In this document: piece by piece, positions 8,466-17,400 of the stretch
How the letters are laid out: every line of letters begins with the position of its first letter
Position numbering within the stretch: the first letter of the stretch is position 1
NCBI RefSeq assembly: GCF_023650515.1
Contig: NZ_CP096016.1
Coordinates: forward strand, 4,218,001 to 4,282,000
Direction of reading: 5' to 3'
Length of the DNA stretch: 64,000 bases
From: Alkalimarinus coralli
GTDB taxonomy: Bacteria > Pseudomonadota > Gammaproteobacteria > Pseudomonadales > Oleiphilaceae
Notes under the pieces: generated by a model
What the model saw: the letters and a program-made list of their open reading frames with translations, nothing else
What the model was told of the DNA's origin: nothing
The model's database searches: none
Program-made: the position numbers and the translations under genes

Positions 8466-9976
8466 GTCGAATAGTGATGGGATGGATCAATTCTTTTTAC
8501 AGCAAACTGGTACTTGGCTTGCTGGGCAGTTTTTTGTTGATCGGCGTTCTCTTGATGGCGCTGGTAGAGCAGTTAACAATCCGCTACCAGAACGAAGTTG
8601 AACAAAAGCTCCACCTGGAACTTGCGGCTCATGTGGTTGGGGATGATAGCCTGTTAAAGGATGGCGAGATCGACCAGCAAGCGTTGGAACATGCCTTCCA
8701 CTCAATGATGATTCTTGGCCCCAGCTTCGAGTTTTATGTGTTGACCCCTAAAGGTGAAGTGACCACGTATTCAGCTGAAGATGAGAAAATTAAACGTAAA
8801 AAAGTCGACTTGGCACCCATTAGGCAATTCCTTTCGGGTACGGAAGTACTTCCCATACTGGGAGATGACCCTCGTTCACGGTTCCGTCAAAAAATATTCT
8901 CAGTGGCTGAAATAAAACAGAATGACCAGCTAAAAGGCTATCTTTATATCATCATTGGCGGGGAAATTTATGACAGTACCGTCGATCTGCTGAAGAGTAG
9001 CCACATCATTAAATTGAGCGTATGGGGGCTGTTTGCGGCGCTGTTGTTTAGTTTGATTGTTGTTTTGCTGCTTTTTGCAATGCTAACCCGACCACTGCGG
9101 AAATTGACGGCGGATATGAAAAAGTTCCGTTCAGAGGGGTTTGATAAAGGGGTATTGCCAAGCTCTGATTGGGACGAGCAGTCAACGGATGAGATTCAGC
9201 GACTCGGCGCAACATTTAACGCTATGGCCAGCACCTTGAAACAGCAGTATGAAAAAGTGAGAACCACCGATGAACTGCGGCGAGAGCTAATCTCCTATGT
9301 CTCTCATGATTTGCGCACGCCGCTTGCCGCTCTGCAAGGTTACCTTGAGACCTGGCAGTTGAAACAAAACAGCCTGACCGAGGATGAAAGCGCAGAGCTT
9401 ATACGCGTGGCGGCCAACAACGCCCAGCAAGTAAGTCGTCTGGTAGAGCAGTTGTTTGAGCTGGCGCACCTTGATGCCGACAATACTCAGTTGACGATGG
9501 AGCCGGTGTCTATTGCCGAGTTGGCGCAGGATGTTTTACAGAAGCTGCAACTCGACGCTCAGCAGCACGGTATTCGGTTGGATGTAAACCCAAAAGACCC
9601 CTCTTTGATTGCCTGCGCAGATATTGAAAAGTTGGAGCGGGTTTTTACCAATCTGGTTGATAATGCGATCAGGCATTGCAGTGAAGGAGACTCGGTAGGC
9701 ATTGATATCTCCAGACAGGGTGAGCAACTACAGGTGAGCGTAACCGATACCGGGTCAGGTATTTCACCAGAGGATATTCCACACATATTTGAGGCGCACT
9801 ATCGTGGACGTACACCTGATAACCAAGAACAGCGCGGAAAACACGAGCGTGCCAATAGCGGCTTAGGTCTTGCTATTACGCGCCGAATCATAGAGCTGCA
9901 TGGCAGTGCAATCGCTGTTGAGAGCGAGCCAGGCAAGGGGACTTCATTTTCTTTTTGTCTAAATAGTCTAAAATAG
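8462..9976 (+). CDS. Sensor histidine kinase
   Basis: A 504-residue kinase paired with the upstream regulator by a 4-bp overlap. TM1 lies at about 12-35, followed by a periplasmic sensor of about 140 residues, TM2 at about 176-203, then HAMP. The HisKA domain has SYVSHDLRTPLAAL (phospho-His near 282), and the ATPase domain has the N box (NLVDNAIRH), G1 (VTDTGSGI) and GLGLAIT. The signal is unknown. Its place beside two spondin proteins suggests it may regulate them, but no operator was identified. Confidence 0.92.
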   Translation: MSRIVMGWINSFYSKLVLGLLGSFLLIGVLLMALVEQLTIRYQNEVEQKLHLELAAHVVGDDSLLKDGEIDQQALEHAFHSMMILGPSFEFYVLTPKGEVTTYSAEDEKIKRKKVDLAPIRQFLSGTEVLPILGDDPRSRFRQKIFSVAEIKQNDQLKGYLYIIIGGEIYDSTVDLLKSSHIIKLSVWGLFAALLFSLIVVLLLFAMLTRPLRKLTADMKKFRSEGFDKGVLPSSDWDEQSTDEIQRLGATFNAMASTLKQQYEKVRTTDELRRELISYVSHDLRTPLAALQGYLETWQLKQNSLTEDESAELIRVAANNAQQVSRLVEQLFELAHLDADNTQLTMEPVSIAELAQDVLQKLQLDAQQHGIRLDVNPKDPSLIACADIEKLERVFTNLVDNAIRHCSEGDSVGIDISRQGEQLQVSVTDTGSGISPEDIPHIFEAHYRGRTPDNQEQRGKHERANSGLGLAITRRIIELHGSAIAVESEPGKGTSFSFCLNSLK

Positions 9977-10077
9977 CTCTTACTTAGCAAATATAATATC
10001 GAGTCCTCCAAGTCTGTATTGACTGGTTACGGGTTTATGTCCGAGGCCTTGATGCTGAAGACTATCAGGCTGCCATT

Positions 10078-11502
10078 TTGATTTTTAAGACGCTATTGAC
10101 AGTATTCTGCCTCCTCGGGCTATTTGCTCCATCGCTAAATGCGACGGAGGTCTCGATTGCATTTTCACCCCATAAGCCACCCTATGTCATTGAAGACGAG
10201 GGGCGGGGACTCGAAGTCGATATCGTCAGAGAGGCATTGGCCGTTAAAGGTTACACGCTGAAGGTCGACTTTTTTGAGCGGGCATTCTTGCGTAACGCCA
10301 TTGCGTATGGGAGAACCGATGGCGCAGCCGGGTTGGTCGGGGCTGATGATGGCCTGTATTATTCCGAGCCTTATATTGGTTTCCAGAATTCAATTATTTC
10401 CCGTGCCGAAGATAAAATAAAACTCAGTTCTCTGTCAGACCTTAGAGGGCGCCGCTTTTCGGCCTGGAAAGGCGCACACAAAGTGCTCGGTGAAGAGTAC
10501 AATCTTGCCACTGAAGATGGTGCCTCTCCTTCATATCTCGAATTTGATAATCAGCTAATCCAGAACAAGATGTTCTGGTCTCACCGCATTGATTTGTTGG
10601 TTATTGATCACTTTGTCTTCAACTGGTACCGGCGGGCGCTATCTGAAGACTTTATCACCACGGGTGAAATAGCCAACCACCCACTACTTCCGGAAAAAAC
10701 CTATTACCGTATCGCCTTCAAAGACGAAAGTATCAAAGAGGCATTTAATCATGGCCTTGCCAGGCTTAAGCGAACAGGGCGATATAGCGAACTTGAGAGC
10801 CATTACTTTTGGGGAGAACAGGGCGCTTTACCATCGCCTATTTATCTGCATTATTATGATCGGCCTCCCTACCTTAACAAAGGGAACAATGGTGTGTTCG
10901 GACTAGCCGCTACGGCGGCAAGCGATGCGTTTAAAGCAAGCGGTATTCGCTTTAGCTGGAAACAAACACCCGCTAGCAAGCAGCTTGATATATTGAAAGA
11001 AAACCATGGCAAAGACTGCCTGGTTGGTTGGCTTAGCAATGGCCACCGGCAAAACTATGCAAAATACACAGACCCGATTTACATTGACAAACCGCTGATC
11101 GCACTAACCAGGAAAGATAACCCTATTGAAGCAGAGAGCCTGGAAGAACTATTTAACGACAGTAAAAAAGTGATGCTGGTTAAAGAGGCATATTCATATG
11201 GGCACTATGTTGATCGGTTAGTCGATCAACTGAAACCCAGGCGGCTTATTCTGGCGATGGATAGATCTGATCTTTTGCATGCCCTGGATAGCCGTAAAGC
11301 TGATTATTTGCTGATTGCACCTGAAGATGTTGATCATGCACTGCTTTCCTCAGGCTTGCAGCGGTCTAAATTTAAAACACAGAAGCTGAAAGATGTGCCA
11401 GAGGGAGATCCACGCTATATCCTGTGTTCAAAAAAGGTGAGTGATGATGTCATCAGCAAACTTAATAAAGCGATTAGACGCAGCAATGAAAATGACCGTT
11501 AG
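10078..11502 (+). CDS. Periplasmic protein with two solute-binding (SBP_bac_3) modules
   Basis: A 474-residue exported protein, starting at a TTG that gives a good signal peptide (cleavage after about LNA at residue 22). Two tandem family-3 solute-binding folds follow. The first is about 23-255 (FSPHKPPYVIEDEGRGLEVD ... YSELESHYFWG) and the second about 260-470, opening with YYDRPPYLNKGNNGVFGL. No transporter genes adjoin it, so it may be a free-standing sensor or binding protein rather than an ABC component. The start codon is uncertain because the ribosome site is weak. Confidence 0.75.
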   Translation: MIFKTLLTVFCLLGLFAPSLNATEVSIAFSPHKPPYVIEDEGRGLEVDIVREALAVKGYTLKVDFFERAFLRNAIAYGRTDGAAGLVGADDGLYYSEPYIGFQNSIISRAEDKIKLSSLSDLRGRRFSAWKGAHKVLGEEYNLATEDGASPSYLEFDNQLIQNKMFWSHRIDLLVIDHFVFNWYRRALSEDFITTGEIANHPLLPEKTYYRIAFKDESIKEAFNHGLARLKRTGRYSELESHYFWGEQGALPSPIYLHYYDRPPYLNKGNNGVFGLAATAASDAFKASGIRFSWKQTPASKQLDILKENHGKDCLVGWLSNGHRQNYAKYTDPIYIDKPLIALTRKDNPIEAESLEELFNDSKKVMLVKEAYSYGHYVDRLVDQLKPRRLILAMDRSDLLHALDSRKADYLLIAPEDVDHALLSSGLQRSKFKTQKLKDVPEGDPRYILCSKKVSDDVISKLNKAIRRSNENDR

Positions 11503-11540
11503 CGAATTTCTGGCGGGTAGGAGAATTAAATAAAATATTA

Positions 11541-11568
11541 AATTATTATCGATAAACGATAAATAATT
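11541..11568. other. AT-rich stem-loop between the solute-binding gene and the DUF2975 gene
   Basis: AATTATTATCG and CGATAAATAATT form an imperfect inverted repeat (one bulge) around a 5-base loop, 40-70 bases after the upstream stop. It could be a terminator or a regulator-binding dyad; there is no clear T-run. Confidence 0.35.
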
Positions 11569-11627
11569 ATTGATTAGTGGTTTTTTGTTGCTTACACTCC
11601 TCTTATTCAAATAGGAGGTATTAAGCA

Positions 11628-12176
11628 ATGCATAACATTCAAAAGCAAAGCCGAAGAGTTCGCCTGTTTCTGCAGTTCTTATTTCCGTTTGTTCCTTCCG
11701 CTATGATTTACTTTTGGTTGACGGTTCAAACCCCGTACGATTTTTTGACCAGTGCTGGCATTGTTGAGCTTAGCCTGGATATTGAATCCTTAACATCAGA
11801 GCCACTGTCAAACATGACGCGGCTATTGGCGATAGTCGCAAGCTTATTTATTTCAGGTATTTTTCTATACGCATTAAGCACGTTGATCCGCCTATTTAGA
11901 AATTATGAGAACGGCGAAATTTTTTCTCTGGAAAATGCAGTTTGTTATCAAAAACTGGGCTACTGCCTGTTTTATTGGGTCATAGGAGGAATTATCTACG
12001 GCGGGGTAATGTCTGTTATTTTGTCGTTTAACAATCCTCCAGGCGAAAGGGTGCTCAGCCTTAGCTTTGCCGGGATGGACTTTATCACGATAGTGATTGG
12101 TTTTTTAATTTTGATTATTTCCTGGGTGATGAAAGAGGGGTATAAAATCGCCGATGAAAATAGTCATACAATATAG
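11628..12176 (+). CDS. DUF2975 membrane protein
   Basis: A 182-residue integral membrane protein with four hydrophobic segments (about 15-32, 64-86, 110-135, 145-166). It matches the DUF2975 pattern, including LFRNYENGEIFSLENA between TM2 and TM3. A GGAGG ribosome site lies just upstream. The family is commonly paired, as here, with a small XRE regulator whose gene begins eight bases after this stop. The function is unknown. Confidence 0.85.
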   Translation: MHNIQKQSRRVRLFLQFLFPFVPSAMIYFWLTVQTPYDFLTSAGIVELSLDIESLTSEPLSNMTRLLAIVASLFISGIFLYALSTLIRLFRNYENGEIFSLENAVCYQKLGYCLFYWVIGGIIYGGVMSVILSFNNPPGERVLSLSFAGMDFITIVIGFLILIISWVMKEGYKIADENSHTI

Positions 12177-12184
12177 GGAGAACT

Positions 12185-12397
12185 ATGGCTATCCAGATCA
12201 ACTTAGATGTAATGATGGCAAAACGTAAAATGCGTTTAAAAACATTGGCTGAGCGAGTGGGGGTTACCGAGCAAAACTTATCTGTGCTCAAAAATGGCAA
12301 GGCAAAGGCGATTCGTTTTTCTACATTGGATAAGATTTGCGAAGTACTTGAGTGTCAACCGGGTGATGTTTTGGCTTATGGGGAAGATGCGGACTAA
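12185..12397 (+). CDS. Small XRE-type helix-turn-helix regulator
   Basis: A 70-residue Cro/CI-type DNA-binding protein of the YozG kind. The HTH covers most of the chain (LAERVGVTEQNLSVLKNGKAK), followed by the typical LDKICEVLECQPGDVLAY tail. It is cotranscribed with the DUF2975 membrane protein (GGGAG before the ATG). In such pairs the regulator is thought to control the membrane protein; that is known only by association. Confidence 0.9.
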   Translation: MAIQINLDVMMAKRKMRLKTLAERVGVTEQNLSVLKNGKAKAIRFSTLDKICEVLECQPGDVLAYGEDAD

Positions 12398-12693
12398 AGT
12401 TAAGCTAGGTGCTGTCACTTAACGGCGGGGCTGCACTTGCTGCCAGCGTTTTTAGCCATTTCATCTCTTCAATGTCCACTGGCTGACCAGTAGAATTTAT
12501 TTTCATTCAGGCGTGAATATCTGCTGAAACACTATATCGACAAGAGGTTAAAGGTACAGTGGGAGGATTAAGATTCAAAGTTTAAAGCGGTGAGGTCTAC
12601 CGTCTATCGTTTGCACAGCTTCGATCAAGGGTTTTCCGAAGCTGTGCAATGGTAACGGTGCTCAATAGAGGATTCAAAGATTGCCGTGTAAAG
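12398..12693. other. Intergenic region with no recognisable gene
   Basis: A stretch of about 300 bases between the convergent XRE regulator and catalase genes. No ORF with plausible coding character, RNA gene or strong terminator was seen. The catalase ends at 12694. Confidence 0.5.
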
Positions 12694-14148
12694 CTACACC
12701 TCGTCCATTGATATTCCCAGTGCGTCAGCAATCCCTTTGCCATAAGCCGGGTCTGCTTTATTGCAGTTGCGTATGTGACGAAGCTGAATCTCTTTAGGGG
12801 CATCGCCTATTGAGCGGGCGGTATTGCCGAATAGCACCTGTTGTTGCTCATGGCTCATCAGGCGGAACAGGTCGCCGGGCTGGGTAAAATAATCATCGTC
12901 CTCTCGGTGGTTCCAATGATCGGCAGCGCCATCAAGGTTAAGTGGAGGTTCGGCGAAGTCTGGTTGCTCAGCCCACTCGCCCTGATCGTTGGGCTCGTAC
13001 CCTAACGTGCTGCCATGGTTACCATCGACTCGCATTGCACCGTCGCGATGATAGCTATGTACTGGGCAGCGAGGTGCATTGACCGGAATCAGATGGTGGT
13101 TTACACCCAAACGATATCGCTGGGCATCACCGTAAGAAAACAGCCTGCCCTGTAACATTTTATCGGGTGAGAAACCGATTCCAGGCACAATACTGGCAGG
13201 GTTAAATGCAGACTGTTCGACTTCGGCAAAGAAGTTTTCAGGGTTACGGTTAAGTTCCATCTCTCCAACCTCAATCAACGGATAGTCCTTATGAGGCCAA
13301 ACTTTGGTGAGATCAAACGGGTTATACGGAACCTTTGATGCCTCTGCTTCGGGCATAATTTGCACTTTCAGAGTCCACTTAGGGTTATCGCCATTTTCTA
13401 TGCTCTCATAAAGGTCTTTTTGATGGCTCTCGCGATCCTTTCCGATAACGGCTTCGGACTCTGCATCTGAAAGGTTCTTAATGCCTTGCTGAGATTTAAA
13501 GTGAAACTTAACCCAATAGCGCTCGTTGTTATCGTTGATAAAACTGAAGGTGTGGCTACCAAAACCATGCATATGGCGATAGGTTGCCGGAATGCCCCGG
13601 TCGCTCATCACGATCGTAACCTGGTGTAGCGCTTCGGGTAAGGATGTCCAAAAGTCCCAGTTATTTTTGGCACTGCGCATATTGGTGCGCGGATCTCGCT
13701 TAACCGCATGATTAAGATCGGGGAATTTCAATGGGTCTCGCAGGAAAAACACCGGTGTGTTATTACCAACCAGATCCCAGTTGCCTTCTTCGGTGTAGAA
13801 CTTAACAGCAAAGCCGCGGATATCTCGTTCTGCATCCGCTGCGCCCCGTTCGCCTGCGACGGTCGTGAACCGGGCGAACAGTTCGGTTTTTTTACCGACC
13901 TCAGAAAATATTTTTGCACGGGTGTATTGGGTGATGTCGTGGGTGACGGTGAATGTGCCATAGGCTCCTGAGCCTTTAGCATGCATGCGGCGTTCGGGAA
14001 TGACTTCACGGTCAAAATGAGCGAGTTTTTCCAGAAACCAAACATCTTGCAGTAACTGCGGGCCTTTTGGCCCAGCGGTCATTACGTTTTGATTATGAGC
14101 GACCGGGCAGCCAAATGCGGTAGTTAGATTCTTTTTCTTGTCAGTCAT
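12694..14148 (-). CDS. kat: Monofunctional heme catalase (small-subunit clade)
   Basis: A 484-residue catalase, converting hydrogen peroxide to water and oxygen. Catalytic His56 lies in [12 protein letters not shown], the active-site Asn in [13 protein letters not shown], and the proximal heme Tyr in [13 protein letters not shown]. The length and lack of a C-terminal flavodoxin-like domain place it in the small-subunit (clade 3) group. No signal peptide is visible, so it is cytoplasmic. A strong AAAGGAGGG ribosome site precedes the ATG. It diverges from the giant surface-protein gene; no clear OxyR site was identified. Confidence 0.95.
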   Translation of the reverse strand: MTDKKKNLTTAFGCPVAHNQNVMTAGPKGPQLLQDVWFLEKLAHFDREVIPERRMHAKGSGAYGTFTVTHDITQYTRAKIFSEVGKKTELFARFTTVAGERGAADAERDIRGFAVKFYTEEGNWDLVGNNTPVFFLRDPLKFPDLNHAVKRDPRTNMRSAKNNWDFWTSLPEALHQVTIVMSDRGIPATYRHMHGFGSHTFSFINDNNERYWVKFHFKSQQGIKNLSDAESEAVIGKDRESHQKDLYESIENGDNPKWTLKVQIMPEAEASKVPYNPFDLTKVWPHKDYPLIEVGEMELNRNPENFFAEVEQSAFNPASIVPGIGFSPDKMLQGRLFSYGDAQRYRLGVNHHLIPVNAPRCPVHSYHRDGAMRVDGNHGSTLGYEPNDQGEWAEQPDFAEPPLNLDGAADHWNHREDDDYFTQPGDLFRLMSHEQQQVLFGNTARSIGDAPKEIQLRHIRNCNKADPAYGKGIADALGISMDEV

Positions 14149-14406
14149 GATTAACCCTCCTTTGGGTTAATGTCGTGTGGAATGTCGACATTCAATATAG
14201 AATCCGGTTGATCATTGATACAGTCGATTTTTTCTATGGTGGTGATCGATTTATTTAATGATGGCAGGCACGCAGGTCTGCTAGTCAGGGAAAAATACCC
14301 TAAAAGCCATTGTTTATTTTTTGACCAGTCAAAATCTCTAACCTATCTTAGTAGTTAATTGTTGCTGCCTTTTTTGCGATTGATGTTGACGATAGGGTAA
14401 TAGAGT

Positions 14407-17400
14407 ATGCGAACTCTTTGCTGTGGTATGTCTACGCCAAAAATTGCCGCCTTTTTCATTTCTGTTGTTTTGCTGTGTTATGTAAACCGCGCAATGGCTG
14501 ATGTTGTTACTTTCGATACGATTCCCGGAGTGGATCAAGCCATTCTTGCAAGCGGTCAGGGGGCCTCCTACACCGAGCCTACCAATAGAATTACCATGAC
14601 GATAGCGGGGGGCGGCATCCCCGTGCTGGTAAAAAATGCCACCGGCGGCAGCGGAGGCAGCGTTAATGTTGGGCTTTGCGACAACCTGTGCAATATCGGT
14701 TCGTTGACTACGGTTAAAATCAAGAAGCAGGATGGCTCCAGATTTTCATTTTCATCGCTGTTAATCGCCAATGTGGGTGGCGCTACAACAGGAACCGTTG
14801 AGGGGTGGAGAGCTGGTAGCAGGGTTTATGGCCCTGTTGCGATATCGTTTGCGACGGGCACATTGGTCGCTCCTGCTAATTGGAACTCGTTAGATGAAGT
14901 CAGGCTAAATTCATCCGACTTTTGGGCCAAAATCGATGACTTCACGTGGGAAGCTGAAGTGATTCCCAATACCCCGCCCGCCCTTTCTATCTCTAACACC
15001 GTGCTTCGCTATATTGAAAACACCGCGGCGACCCCAGTCGACTCACTCGCTACACTGACTGACAATGAGGGTGATGCGAACTGGAATGGCGGCTCACTGG
15101 TGGTTCAGATTACTACCAATGCGGAACTTTCTGATCAACTATCGATACCTGATAACGCCGTCGGGAGTATTAACACCAGCGGGACGAACCTGATGAATGG
15201 AGCAACGGTCATCGGCACGCTCAGTGCGAGCGAAGGCACTGTTACTGGCGGTACTGCGCTTACGATCAGCTTTAATGGCAATGCCACCAATGCATTAGTT
15301 CAGCAGGTTGCACGGGCTATTCACTACCAAAATAGCTCGCTGACCCCTGGCACGTTAAACCGTACGGTCACGTTTACCGCGCGAGATAACAGCGCTGCCA
15401 GTACGACCGATAGCCGAACAATTTCGGTCATCAGGCTTGATCGTGATGGTCGTCTAACCGCTGCTGCCGGAGTCACTGAGCCGGTGCCACTCATTACATC
15501 GGCTGATACGCCTGCCGAGGCGGTCAATTTGTTTGACTTTACGTTGGTTGATGGAGGAACGAGTGACAGCGAAGCCATGACCGTATCGAGGGTTGTGATT
15601 CATGTATCCGGCACTACTAATGATGCCGACAGGCAAAAAGTGACCTGGCGGCTTAATGGTAGTGATGCCAGCAATGTAACTGGCGTTTATAACCCAAGTA
15701 GTGATGAGATTGTTTTTTCCGGTTTGAATATTTCAGTGGCCAATGGCAGTAGCGAAGTCTATACCCTGAGCGGATACTACAACAATACCAGCGGGCTGGT
15801 ACCCGGCAATAGCATGGTTTTAAGTATTGATGGTGATACCGATGTTACGACGGGCAGCTCAGGCACCTCAATGGGCACCACCAGCCCAATAACCAATGGT
15901 AGCGGCACGGTGATTACCGATGGTGCTGGCCCAGTGGTGACATCGGTTGTAGTACCCGCAAATGGCACCTATCGCTCTGGTGCAACGCTCGACTTTACAG
16001 TTAACTTCAACGAAAACGTGATAGTAAATAACACCAGCGGCGTGCCTCGTCTTGTCCTTATTATGGGGGCATCAGTACGGTATGCGACGTATCTGACGGG
16101 TAGTGGGTCATCCAGTCTGTTATTTCGCCATACAGTGCAAGCAGGTGACCAAGACCTAAATGGCATTGCGCTGATTTCAAGTATCAACCTAAATGGCAGT
16201 ACCCTGCGCGATACGGCAGGTAATAACGCGAATATCGCCTTGACCTCGGTCGGCAACCTTTCATTGGTTAGGGTGGATGCCGTCATGCCAACGGTCATAG
16301 TAAACACCGGTAAAGGGCTTAGCGAAGGTCAGCTGAATTCGGTTGTCTCCAGCTCCCAGTTGTTAACAACCGATAATGACAGTACCGCAGCTAATATCAC
16401 CTACACGGTTATTCAGGCTCCAGTTAACGGTGTGCTGCGCCGCAGTGGTAGTGTATTGAATGCTGGAGGCTTATTCAGTCAGTCAGATCTGACTGCAAAC
16501 CGTATCAGTTATGACCACAATGGCAGTGAAACACTGAGTGACGGATTTACCTTTACCGTGACCGATCAGGTAGGAAACATAAACGATAACGGTGCTGCCA
16601 ATTTTGTTTTCAGTTTTTCAATTACCGCCGTCAATGATACACCTGTCGCGCTCGCTGATACGGCTTCGACATTTGATAATACAACCGTCAGTATTGATGT
16701 AGTGGCAAATGATAGTGATGCAGATGTTGGTGATTCACTCGATGTTACGAGCCTCATCGTAAGCCAAAGCCCAAGCCATGGTGTTGCGGTGATTAATGCC
16801 GGAAAAATCGACTATACGCCAGGTAACGGATTTATTGGAACCGACGTGTTTAGTTACACGATTAGCGACACCAATGGGGCCGCCTCCAATGTTGCAACTG
16901 TGACGGTGACGGTCGCATCGGGTATTGATAGCGATGGAGATACCGTTAGCGACGCACAGGAACTGATTGATGGAACCGACCCTACTGACCCAGATGACTA
17001 CCTGGATAATACCGCGCCGGTTGTGACGGTGCCCGAAGACATTATTGTTGATGCCGAAGGGCTGTTCACCGAAGTCAGTCGGGCGCAGCTTTTGGGCATT
17101 GCCGAGTCTGTGTCTCAGGCCCAGATTCAGTCGGCTATAGCGGGGCTCGCTTCGGACAATATTGATGGGGCCGGCTGTTGCAACACCTCAATCCCTGCAT
17201 TAATTGATGGCCGGTTGTTGCTTAGACCTGGTCGTAATCAAGTGGTTTGGCGAGCAGAAGACAGGAAAGGCAACGTCAGTATCGCCAGCCAGTTTGTACA
17301 TGTGCGGCCACTGGTCTCTTTGACTAAAACCCAGTTGACGGTAGAGGGGGCGCAAGCTGATATTCGCTTTATGCTCAATGGGTTTGCTCCGGTTTATCCA

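Noticed and set aside
14149-14290. OxyR site upstream of the catalase gene
   Set aside because: Only fragments resembling ATAG and CTAT were found, without the correct spacing.
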